Source of the DNA: Verrucomicrobiota bacterium
GTDB taxonomy: Bacteria; Verrucomicrobiota; Verrucomicrobiia; Limisphaerales; UBA11320
NCBI GenBank assembly: GCA_016199985.1
Contig: JACQFQ010000025.1
Span: forward strand, 90,955-154,954
Reading direction: 5' to 3'
DNA length: 64,000 nucleotides
A program made the position numbers and the translations under genes. Within the stretch, counting starts at the first letter, position 1. Each line of letters opens with the position of its first letter. This document shows positions 38,955-46,900 of the stretch, piece after piece. The notes below the pieces were generated by a model that was not told where the DNA came from, did no database searches, and was given only the letters and a program-made list of their open reading frames with translations.

Positions 38955-40426
38955 AAGCTGAAACTCTGAGAGAATTCCATCTTGTCTCGGCGCCCTTCTC
39001 GTGCGGGATCAGCTGGGCGGTCAGCGTGCTGTTGGAGCTCGGAATTCGCACGACCCACGCGGAGCCGCGCCGCTATCGGAACGGATTCTGGCGTCCCGCG
39101 CCGGACGCGCCCAACGCGGACTCGATTGTCCCCGAAGGCGTCGCGCACATGCGATATTACCTGCCGCTCCTTCATGAGAGAAACGCGTTCCAGTTCGAGC
39201 CCGGCGTTGAAGTGTTCTGGGAGCATCGACTTGATTCTGCGCGTGAGATCCATCGGCCCGTGATCCTGTTCACCCGGGATCCCCGGGACGCGATCCATTC
39301 GCTGTATCAACGCAACTACCGCCATTTTGGATGGCTGGAGTATCTGCGCCGGCCGGATCGATGGCAGGACCACTTCCCCGAGATGTTCGGGTTGCCTCCC
39401 GCCGAAACCTGGGCCGCGTGGCACGCCTTCTGGCTGGGTCTCGAATCGCTGACGCCGGTGAAGGTCGTGCGCTTTGAGGACTCGAAGCTCCGTCCGCTGG
39501 AAACGGCCAGGGAAATCCTGGGATGGCTGGGCGTCGAGCGAAGCGACGCGGCGATCCGTCGCGCGGTGGAGCGATCCAGCTTCCAGAAGATCCACGCCGC
39601 CATGACGAAGACCGAAACGGAGACGGGACAGAAGTTCGGCGTGGCGCGGCGCGGGAAGCCGGGCGAGTGGAAGGAATTCATGGATTCCGAAGCGCTGCAG
39701 GCTTTCGGCGGACCCGCGGCTCACTGGATGCGGGAGATCGGCTATGAGCCCGCGACAGAGTCCCTCGACGCCATGGATCTGCGCCAGCTCCCAGCCGACG
39801 CGCGCCTTCAGCCCGCGCTGCAGGCGCGGATCGACATTTTCCGAAGCCACTGGTTGTCCGGAAGAGTCCGCGAAGCCCGGGAACAGCTGAACGATGCGGA
39901 GGCGTTCATCGCCCAGGCGCGTGTCAGCGATGAGGAAAGGCTTTGGGTCGCGACGCATCGAGTCGCGTTCGATTGGACGGAGCGGGTGCTGGGCGCCGAT
40001 CAGCTATCGACCGCGACCGCCCGCGCCGCGTTCTCGGCGTTCCAAGGCTTCAACAGCCAGTTCGCGCAATGGCCCTCTGTGCGGCAGATGCTCGACGAAA
40101 GGGCGCGGGGCATGACGCTGGTTCGATCGGACGTGTTCGGAAGCCTCGGACTCAGCGCATCGCCCATGCTCCCGGCCGGCGCCGCGCGCTCCGCCGGTCC
40201 GTCCGGCCTCGGAACGCCGGTGCTCGTCGAGGAAGACTACAAAGGCTACAGGCTGGTCGGCTTCGGCGGACGCTTCTACGCCGTGGCGCGCGAGGCGAAC
40301 GACATCGATCTGAGCCGGATCTCGCCCGAGGAGATGAGTTCCCGTCGCGCCCAGGGAAAACTCTTCGCCGGCGACCTGGGCTTCGAAGTCAAGGAGGCCA
40401 TCGACCGCTTCATGAGGGCGCCCTGA
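38951..40426 (+). CDS. sulfotransferase-family protein, candidate phosphoramidyl transferase
   Basis: Protein of 491 residues. The N-terminal 290 residues are a sulfotransferase fold: a P-loop-like start (LVSAPFSCGISWAVSVLL), the 3'-phosphate-binding loop VILFTRDPRDAIHSLYQ, VVRFEDSKLRPLETAREILG and a late region. About 200 further residues form an extension with EEDYKGYRLVGFGGRFYAVA near the end; I cannot assign it. Family enzymes transfer a group from a 3'-phosphonucleotide (PAPS). The pathway donor here would be 3'-phosphocytidine diphosphoramidate, the same kind of molecule, so phosphoramidyl transfer to a surface sugar is plausible. Last intact gene of the unit. Confidence 0.75.
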   Translation: MKAETLREFHLVSAPFSCGISWAVSVLLELGIRTTHAEPRRYRNGFWRPAPDAPNADSIVPEGVAHMRYYLPLLHERNAFQFEPGVEVFWEHRLDSAREIHRPVILFTRDPRDAIHSLYQRNYRHFGWLEYLRRPDRWQDHFPEMFGLPPAETWAAWHAFWLGLESLTPVKVVRFEDSKLRPLETAREILGWLGVERSDAAIRRAVERSSFQKIHAAMTKTETETGQKFGVARRGKPGEWKEFMDSEALQAFGGPAAHWMREIGYEPATESLDAMDLRQLPADARLQPALQARIDIFRSHWLSGRVREAREQLNDAEAFIAQARVSDEERLWVATHRVAFDWTERVLGADQLSTATARAAFSAFQGFNSQFAQWPSVRQMLDERARGMTLVRSDVFGSLGLSASPMLPAGAARSAGPSGLGTPVLVEEDYKGYRLVGFGGRFYAVAREANDIDLSRISPEEMSSRRAQGKLFAGDLGFEVKEAIDRFMRAP

Positions 40427-40884
40427 CGCACGACGCTCCTCTCGGATTCTTCGCGGTGGAGTTGATTCGACCTCTGGCGACCGAGCGGGGAATTCGGATC
40501 CGCGCCGAGTTGAAGCCAACGCTTTGTCGCGGCGACTCCGAACGGCTGTCCCAGGTGACGATCAACCTGCTCTCCAACGCCGTGCTTCACCACAACAAGC
40601 CCGACGGCGGGGAGATCCTGGTCGCGCTTGAGAGCGAGGCTGGCTCCGCGAGGCTGTCCGTGGTCGACGACGGCCCGGGGATTCCGTCGGAGCATCTCCC
40701 GCGGATCTTCGAGCGCTTCCACCGCGCGGACGCCTCTCGCAGCGCTGCGACCGGGGGCTCGGGCCTGGGCCTTTCGATTGTGAAAGGAATCGTCGAAGCG
40801 CACGGCGGCAGCGTGGAGATCAGCGGCGGGACCCAAGGAGGGTGCAGGGTGGTGGTTTGTTTGCCCCGCGTTTTGGAAGGCTAG
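40427..40884 (+). pseudogene. histidine kinase remnant (HATPase domain only)
   Basis: About 150 codons that encode only the C-terminal catalytic part of a sensor kinase. N box is QVTINLLSNAVLHHNK, G1 is VVDDGPGIPSEH, F box is IFERFHRADASRS and G2 is GGSGLGLSIVKGIVEAHGG; all are intact. The reading begins at FFAVELIRPLATERGIRIRAE, the linker just after a HisKA domain, right after the sulfotransferase stop codon. No sensor, HisKA or proper start lies upstream; the only plausible initiator is a GTG at 40456. The missing 5' part and the junction point to a recombination event. Confidence 0.8.
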
Positions 40885-40935
40885 AACGCGCTCATGCTCC
40901 GCGCTCGGAGGTCGATAGGCCTTCAGGCACTTGTC

Positions 40936-42417
40936 ATGAAGACTCTCGTTGTCCGATTTCTTCCGATCCTCCCGCTCATTGCTTCTCCCCTGCTCCTGAC
41001 GACCCCGTGGACCCTTCGCGCGACCGAAGCGCTCGACCTCGCGCGGCAGCTCAACGTCGCTTTCGCCGCCGCCGCGGAGAAGGCCGCGGCTTCGGTGGTG
41101 GTCATCACCGTCACCAGCAAGACCGGTGGGCCCGCCCCCGAGGGAAACGCGACCTGGGATCTGCCGGACCTGTCGCCGGAGATCCGAAGGTTCTTTGAAG
41201 GCAAGATGGCGCGACCCGAGCCGGCCCCGGCGCGCGATCTGCCCGTTCGCATCGCCTACGAAAACCAGGGATCGGGCGTCATCCTCCGCGAAGACGGCTT
41301 TCTGCTGACCAACGCCCATGTGGTGGAGAACGCCGAGAAGATTTCTGTTCGCTTCCCGGATGGCTCGGATTCCCTCGCGGAGGTCGCGGGGACCGACGCG
41401 GCCTCGGATCTCGCCGTCCTGAAGGTGAAAACACCGCGGGGGCGAGCGGCGAGGATGGGAGACTCCGATCGATTGAAGGTGGGCGAGTTTGCGATCGCGA
41501 TCGGCGCGCCGTTTGAGCTCGATGCCAGCGTCACGTTCGGACATATCAGCGCGAAAGGCCGCCAGAACATTTTGGAGGATCAAGGCCTCGACCAGGACTT
41601 TCTGCAAACCGACGCCCAGATTAATCCCGGGAACAGCGGCGGCCCGCTCGTGAACATCGAGGGCGAGGTGATCGGGATCAACACCCTCATTCGCGGGATG
41701 CGCACCGGCATCGGCTTCGCGATCCCCATCAACCAGGCCCGCGAGGTCGCGGAGCAGCTCATGAAGCACGGCCGTTACACGAGACCTTGGCTGGGGATCG
41801 CCGTACGATCGCTCCGGGAGAACCCGGAGTGGAGGGATGTGTTTCCAGAATGCCGCGATGGAATCGTGGTGAAGGAGATCGACGCCGCGGGACCCGCCCG
41901 GAAATCGGAGCTCCGCGCCGGCGATCTCATCACGCGGGTGAACAGCCGTCCGGTGAACACGGTGGGAGAATTCAAGCGGGAGGTCCGCTCCCGAGCCATC
42001 GGAGACGCGCTTTCGATCGAGGTGCTGCGCGACGGCCGGCCGCGGCAGATTCGCATGCGATCGGGACCCGCTCCAAACGACGCGGGCGTCGGCGCCGCGA
42101 GGGAAGCGACGGCCGCGACCGCGCAGGAGGAGCGCGATCTCGGGATGCTCCTCAAGCCCCTGCCCGCGGAGCTCGCGCAGCAGGAGGGCCTGGCCCGCGG
42201 ACAAGGCGTCCTCGTCGGCGATGTCGCCGCGGGAAGCCTGGCGCAGCGCTGCGGCATCAAGCCGGGTTCCATCCTTACGGACCTGAATCGCCATCCGCTC
42301 AGCAGCCCCCGCCAGTTTCGCGATCTTCTCAAGGCAACCCGCCCCGACCAGTGCCTTCTCCTGAATGTGGTGAGCGACGGAACCGCCCGCTTCGAGGCGC
42401 TGCGCGAGCGCGAGTGA
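40936..42417 (+). CDS. periplasmic trypsin-like serine protease with two PDZ domains (DegP/HtrA family)
   Basis: Protein of 493 residues with a signal peptide (residues 1 to about 28). The protease triad is H in LLTNAHVVEN, D in AASDLAVLKVK and S in QINPGNSGGPLVN. Two PDZ domains follow: the first starts at RPWLGIAVRSLRE, the second at LGMLLKPLPAELA. It should degrade or refold misfolded envelope proteins. An earlier ATG at 40894 is in frame but would put 14 residues before the signal peptide. It lies 51 bases after the kinase remnant. Confidence 0.93.
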   Translation: MKTLVVRFLPILPLIASPLLLTTPWTLRATEALDLARQLNVAFAAAAEKAAASVVVITVTSKTGGPAPEGNATWDLPDLSPEIRRFFEGKMARPEPAPARDLPVRIAYENQGSGVILREDGFLLTNAHVVENAEKISVRFPDGSDSLAEVAGTDAASDLAVLKVKTPRGRAARMGDSDRLKVGEFAIAIGAPFELDASVTFGHISAKGRQNILEDQGLDQDFLQTDAQINPGNSGGPLVNIEGEVIGINTLIRGMRTGIGFAIPINQAREVAEQLMKHGRYTRPWLGIAVRSLRENPEWRDVFPECRDGIVVKEIDAAGPARKSELRAGDLITRVNSRPVNTVGEFKREVRSRAIGDALSIEVLRDGRPRQIRMRSGPAPNDAGVGAAREATAATAQEERDLGMLLKPLPAELAQQEGLARGQGVLVGDVAAGSLAQRCGIKPGSILTDLNRHPLSSPRQFRDLLKATRPDQCLLLNVVSDGTARFEALRERE

Positions 42418-42541
42418 CGCCCACCCCGGGATTCTTCTTCAGAGATCCGCAAGTTCGTCGATCAACGAGCTGTCGAACTCTATATGTCGAAGCGCCTGGG
42501 GAGACTGTCGAGCGCTTCCCGGCAGCTCGACGAAGCAACCT

Positions 42542-43804
42542 ATGGTCAAACGAAAACCGAATCGCGACGGGGGAGGGAAACGGCGCGCTTCCCAGGCGAG
42601 GGCGCTGGGGACGATGATCCTGGGATCGATGCTGTTCCTTCCTGGCGTTCTCGCGGCGGCGGAGCCGCCGCCCGCGAACATGGACTGGAGCGCCGTTCAG
42701 AAGCTGATGAAGCGAGTGGACGAGCTGGAGGCGGAAGTGAAGGCGCTTCGCGCCCGGGACAGCCTCCGCCCAACAACCGCGGCCGCTCCCGTGACGGAGG
42801 CCGCGATCCCAAAAGAGACCTTTCCCCAGATCAGCTTTCATGGATTCGGAGACATCAACTATCGCTTCAGCAACGAGAGCGGAAGCAAGAACGCCTTCGC
42901 CCTCGGTCAGCTCGATTTTTTTGTCACATCCCGTATTGCGGAGAACCTGAGCATCCTCAACGAGACCGTCATCGAGGCGAACGAGGAAAACAATTTCGGA
43001 ATCGAGATCGAGCGGCTCCTGCTCCAGTACCGCGGCACGGATTGGTTCAACCTGGACGTGGGCCGCTACCATACAAGCGTGGGCTACTACAACACCGCCT
43101 ATCACCACGGCACGTGGTTTCAAACCGCGGTGGGACGCCCGCAGTTCCTGGATTTTGAGGACGGCGGCGGCCTGATCCCCGCCCACAACGTCGGCGTGTC
43201 CGCCCATGGCGCCATCCCGTCCGGATCCTTGAACCTGGCGTATGTCCTCGAGGTGGGAAACGGCCGCCCCTATCATCCCGTCGGCAGCGCCAAGGCGCCC
43301 GTGCTCAATGTGAGCGACGACAACGAATACAAGTCCGTCAACCTCGCGCTGATGGTCAAGCCGGACAGCATTCCAGGGTTGCAGGCGGGCATCGGCGCCT
43401 ATCATGACACCCTCACGCCCGACAACCTGAGCCGCACGGATGAATTGCTCCTCCACGCGCATGTGGTGTTCAAGAACTCCGTCTGGGAGTTTCTGAACGA
43501 AGGGTTCCTGATGCGCCATTCCGAGCGCCTCGGTCCCACTCACTACACGCCGGCGGCCTACACGCAGTTGGCGCGGACTTTCGGGAAACTCCGCCCCTTT
43601 GTCCGGTTCAGCTACGTCAATGCCCCGGACGCCGACCCCGCGCTCAGCCTCATCGGAGCCAACGGGCTTCGCTGGGGCCCGTCCCTCGGGATTCGCTACG
43701 ACTTCTCCGATTTCGCGGCTCTCAAGTTCCAATACGACCGGGTCCAGCGCGGCGGGGAGGGAAACATCAATCAGTTCACGAGTCAGCTGGCGTTCACCTT
43801 TTAA
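42542..43804 (+). CDS. porin-like outer-membrane beta-barrel protein
   Basis: Protein of 420 residues. A long, charged N-terminus and hydrophobic core (GTMILGSMLFLPGVLAAAE) form the signal peptide. A short coiled-coil follows (VQKLMKRVDELEAEVKALRA), as in OmpH-like or SLH-less porins that trimerise through such a helix. The rest is alternating aromatic strands ending in QLAFTF, a C-terminal phenylalanine recognised by the Bam machinery. Substrate unknown. It lies 13 bases from a PstS-like gene, which suggests a shared role, possibly phosphate or another anion. Confidence 0.87.
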   Translation: MVKRKPNRDGGGKRRASQARALGTMILGSMLFLPGVLAAAEPPPANMDWSAVQKLMKRVDELEAEVKALRARDSLRPTTAAAPVTEAAIPKETFPQISFHGFGDINYRFSNESGSKNAFALGQLDFFVTSRIAENLSILNETVIEANEENNFGIEIERLLLQYRGTDWFNLDVGRYHTSVGYYNTAYHHGTWFQTAVGRPQFLDFEDGGGLIPAHNVGVSAHGAIPSGSLNLAYVLEVGNGRPYHPVGSAKAPVLNVSDDNEYKSVNLALMVKPDSIPGLQAGIGAYHDTLTPDNLSRTDELLLHAHVVFKNSVWEFLNEGFLMRHSERLGPTHYTPAAYTQLARTFGKLRPFVRFSYVNAPDADPALSLIGANGLRWGPSLGIRYDFSDFAALKFQYDRVQRGGEGNINQFTSQLAFTF

Positions 43805-43817
43805 CTTCGAGGCATCC

Positions 43818-44300
43818 ATGACTCTGCTGAAAACCTATTTGATGAGCGGGCTCGCGCTGACCGTCGCGACCCTGGCGGCCACGCAGGCGCAGGAGACCAT
43901 CGCCCTGGTTGTCGGCAAGGGAACAAACCTGGAGAATCTCAGCACGGCTGAGCTCCAGAAGCTTTTCCGATGCGAAAAGAGCAAGGCGCCGGACGGCTCG
44001 AAGGTGACCATCGTGATGCGGGACGCCGGATCGCCCGAGCGCGAGGCGGTGCTTGCCAGCGTTTTGAAAATGGGCGAGTCGGAGTACCTCAAGCACATCC
44101 TGCTGGCCACGTTCACCGGAGCGGTCCAGGCCGCTCCCAAGGCGTTGTCGTCGGGAGGGGCGGTCAAGCAGTTCGTCAGCTCAACGCCGGGGGGATTGGG
44201 CTACATCAAGACCAGCGAGCTCGACGACACAGTCAAGGTGGTCAGGATCGACGGCAAGTCGCCGACCGAGGCCGACTATCCCGTCAAGTCGGCGAAATGA
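43818..44300 (+). CDS. small PstS-like periplasmic substrate-binding protein
   Basis: Exported protein of 160 residues with a signal peptide ending near TQAQE. The pattern STAELQKLFRCEKSK, then VTIVMRDAGSPEREAVLASVL and SSGGAVKQFVSSTPGGLGYI is that of one lobe of the PstS (phosphate ABC transporter) family, such as small 'phosphate ABC transporter substrate-binding' proteins in Gram-negative bacteria. It is about half the normal PstS length. It follows the porin-like gene by 13 bases, so the two are likely one unit. The phosphate link is by similarity only. Confidence 0.82.
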   Translation: MTLLKTYLMSGLALTVATLAATQAQETIALVVGKGTNLENLSTAELQKLFRCEKSKAPDGSKVTIVMRDAGSPEREAVLASVLKMGESEYLKHILLATFTGAVQAAPKALSSGGAVKQFVSSTPGGLGYIKTSELDDTVKVVRIDGKSPTEADYPVKSAK

Positions 44301-44347
44301 CCCGCGCCGCGCCCCTCGCGCAGAACCGCTCACGCTCGACAAAACAT

Positions 44348-44376
44348 TTGCCATTTTAGTTTGGAAGTCTTAACTG
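44348..44376 (+). promoter_or_regulatory. candidate sigma-70 promoter for selC
   Basis: TTGCCA and TAACTG separated by 17 bases lie about 30 bases before the tRNA-Sec 5' end, in a locally AT-rich patch of GC-rich DNA. The -10 match is weak. Confidence 0.35.
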
Positions 44377-44406
44377 CGCGGTTCGAAGCAAGCGGATGGA
44401 TTCTTC

Positions 44407-44503
44407 GGAGAGTGATGGGCGCCTGGTGGCCCTCGCGGTCTTCAAAACCGTTGTCGGCCCGTTTTGCGGGCCGGGGTATGTTCGATTCGTACCCTCTCCG
44501 CCA
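44407..44503 (+). tRNA. selC: tRNA-Sec (anticodon UCA)
   Basis: Selenocysteine tRNA of 97 bases with encoded CCA. The 5' strand starts GGAGAG and pairs with CTCTCC before discriminator G. The anticodon arm is GCGGT-CTTCAAA-ACCGT, giving UCA. A seven-bp variable arm (CGGCCCG-TTTT-GCGGGCCG) is present, as expected. The T arm TATG/CGTA around TTCGATT can extend to 5-6 bp, at the expense of the acceptor stem, where position 7 is T opposite C. Together with selA, selB and selD nearby, this shows UGA recoding in this organism. Confidence 0.93.
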
Positions 44504-44533
44504 TTTAAGGTCCCCCCCGCTTTGGCTCGTGAT

Positions 44534-46804
44534 TCATTTCCTTACCCAGATCGGCGCCGTCTCGTCTTCCAACTCCCGCGCCTTGCCAATGATCGCCGCC
44601 TGGGAATAGCCGAGCTCTTTCAGATCGGCCAAGCAGGCCGCGGCGTTTGCCTCCGGCACACTGGCGAGCAGACCGCCAGCGGTCTGCGGGTCGAACAGAA
44701 TGGGATAGCGCGGATGGGCCGCCGCCTCATCCCGATTGGCGATCGCGCGCTGAATCCTCAAGTTCTGGGGATGGAGCGAGCTCAGTATTCCAAGGCCCAG
44801 TCTTTCCGCCACCCCTTCCAGCAACGGCAACGCCTCGATCGATATCTCAACGCCTACGCTTGAAGCCTTCGCCATCTCGACAAGGTGCCCCAGCAGACCG
44901 AAGCCCGTCACGTCCGTGCAGGCGGTCGCGCCATGTTGCAGGAGGCGCCGGGCCGCGGCTCGATTCGAGACGAGCATCGACAGAATCGCGCCTTCGATCC
45001 ACCGCCCCCGCGTTCGCCGGCGCATATCGGCGGCGAAGAGCGTTCCCGTCCCCAAGGGTTTTGCCAGGATCAAGCGGTCGGAGGGCTTCATCCCTCCCTT
45101 CCGAAGCAATCGTTTCGGGTCGCCGAAGCCCGTGACCGCAAGGCCAAAGCCCATTTCGGCGCCCTCCCCGGTGTGTCCGCCCACAAGGAGTGTATCGCTC
45201 GCCGCCAGGACCTCCATGGCGCCCGCCATCACCTGAAACAGGTCTTCCTCGATTCTTTCGTCAGGGCCGTAGGGCAACAACGCCAGCGCCAACGCGGATC
45301 GCGGCTCGGCGCCCATGGCATAAATGTCGCCGAGGCAATGGTTCGCCGCCACCTTTCCAAAGACAAACGGATCGTCAATAAACGAGCGGAAGAAGTCGAT
45401 GGTTTGAACGCAGACCTGGCCCGGCGGCGGCGCCGTCACGGCGGCGTCGTCCGGTGAGTCCAACCCCACCAGGACGTCCTCGCGAGTCGCGGGCTTCAGC
45501 CGTCTCAGGACGCGCGAAAGCGCCTGGCCGCCCACTTTCGCCGCGCAGCCGCCGCAGCGCATCGCGGGCGTTACGGAGCGCTCTTCAGGGGCCTCCGTTG
45601 CAGCGAGGCCAGCGCTCAGCGGGGCGCGGGAATCCGAGTCCATCTCGGGCAATTCCTTGTATTGCCTCATCCAGCGCCGATCGATCCAGTTCTTCGCCCG
45701 CCAGACCCACCTGCCTTCAACCGCCCAACCCCCGCGCGAGGCGACGGCGTATTGGTCTCCCGTGCTGATGAGGCTCAGATGTCGTTTTTGAGGCGCGAAG
45801 GGTCGGGGAGGCTCGCCCCGCAGCGCGAGTCGAAGATTCTCAGCCAGGGGCCTGCCCTGCCGCACCGCGAAGACGCCCGACTTCGGCCGCGGATGAGCGA
45901 CGACCCCCGCGACGTCGCCCGCGGCAAAGACGAACGCGTGCGACACGGATTGCAGGCAGTCATTCACGGCGACAAAACCCTCGGCGTCCGTCCTGAGTCC
46001 CGACTCGGCCAGCCACGCGGGAGGCGCGGCGTCGGTCACCCAGAGCACGGCGTCGCACGCGATGCCGGGTCCCGCCCCGCATCGCACGAGGCCCGGCCCG
46101 ATCTCCGTTACAGGCGAACCCAGATGCGCATGGATGCCCCGCTCCTGGAGGATTCGGACGAACCTCCGCCGTGTCCGGGGATTGTGCGTGGGGAGAATCA
46201 TCGGGGCCGCGCCGACCAGATGGATCTCCGGCGCGAGCCCAGGCGATCGACCCGCGGCCAGAGCGGTTTGCAACCGATGCTGCGTCGCTAGCGCCAGCTC
46301 GACGCCGCCGGCGCCGGCCCCCACAACGACGATGCGAAAGGGATTCTTCCCATGACCCAGCGCGCGTTGAACGATCGCCTCCCAGCCCTGCAGAAACCGA
46401 TCGATGGGTTTCACCGGCAACGCATGTTCCATCGCGCCGGGAACATCCCCGGCGCGGGGCGTCGACCCGATGTTGATGGAGAGGAGATCAAACCCAACCG
46501 GCGGGCGATCCGCGCAAAGGACGCGTTTGTTCACGAGGTCGAGCCCGGTGACGCGATCGGAATAAAGCCGAGCCCCCGCAAAGTGGCAGAGCGGACGAAG
46601 ATCGATGTGCGCCTCATCAAACGAGTAGTGGCCCGCGATATGTCCGGGCAACATGCCCGAGTACGGCGTCGAGATTTCCTTGCTGATGAGCGTCAGCCGG
46701 ACGCCCGGGAGACACCGCATCCCGAACATCTTCAGCACGGCGAGGTGTGAATGCCCGCCTCCGACCAACACCAGATCCTGAATCACAGAGTTCGTCCGAT
46801 CCAC
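44534..46804 (-). CDS. selD: selenide, water dikinase fused to an NDH-2-like flavoprotein
   Basis: Protein of 756 residues. Residues 1 to about 395 are a FAD/NAD(P)-dependent oxidoreductase domain (DLVLVGGGHSHLAVL at the N-terminus, VVVGAGAGGVELALA and FAAGDVAGV). Residues about 410-756 are SelD, with catalytic C420 and K423 in MRCGGCAAK and the ATP-binding glycine-rich GGHTGEGAEMGFGLAVTGFG. SelD makes selenophosphate from selenide and ATP. The flavoprotein half may supply reducing power or reduced selenium. This fusion is known in other bacteria. The GTG at 46804 is used. The gene is on the minus strand, divergent from selA. Confidence 0.95.
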   Translation of the reverse strand: MDRTNSVIQDLVLVGGGHSHLAVLKMFGMRCLPGVRLTLISKEISTPYSGMLPGHIAGHYSFDEAHIDLRPLCHFAGARLYSDRVTGLDLVNKRVLCADRPPVGFDLLSINIGSTPRAGDVPGAMEHALPVKPIDRFLQGWEAIVQRALGHGKNPFRIVVVGAGAGGVELALATQHRLQTALAAGRSPGLAPEIHLVGAAPMILPTHNPRTRRRFVRILQERGIHAHLGSPVTEIGPGLVRCGAGPGIACDAVLWVTDAAPPAWLAESGLRTDAEGFVAVNDCLQSVSHAFVFAAGDVAGVVAHPRPKSGVFAVRQGRPLAENLRLALRGEPPRPFAPQKRHLSLISTGDQYAVASRGGWAVEGRWVWRAKNWIDRRWMRQYKELPEMDSDSRAPLSAGLAATEAPEERSVTPAMRCGGCAAKVGGQALSRVLRRLKPATREDVLVGLDSPDDAAVTAPPPGQVCVQTIDFFRSFIDDPFVFGKVAANHCLGDIYAMGAEPRSALALALLPYGPDERIEEDLFQVMAGAMEVLAASDTLLVGGHTGEGAEMGFGLAVTGFGDPKRLLRKGGMKPSDRLILAKPLGTGTLFAADMRRRTRGRWIEGAILSMLVSNRAAARRLLQHGATACTDVTGFGLLGHLVEMAKASSVGVEISIEALPLLEGVAERLGLGILSSLHPQNLRIQRAIANRDEAAAHPRYPILFDPQTAGGLLASVPEANAAACLADLKELGYSQAAIIGKARELEDETAPIWVRK

Positions 46805-46900
46805 GAGTGGATCGTCGAGGCGACCGTGAAAAGTTGCAACGGTTTATCCCGCGCGCCGCCTGAGCAAGGTTGGGACCGCAACCAGGGGAGAAGGAGAGGG

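Noticed and set aside
37558..40426. Sulfate activation and sulfation pathway (APS kinase plus sulfotransferase)
   Set aside because: No ATP sulfurylase is present, and the three preceding genes (glutamine-kinase-like, hydrolase, nucleotidyltransferase) have no place in sulfation; the Campylobacter-type phosphoramidate route explains all of them.
40276..42294. 672-codon minus-strand frame
   Set aside because: Antisense to the kinase remnant and HtrA gene, low-complexity Arg/Asp/Gly content, no motif.
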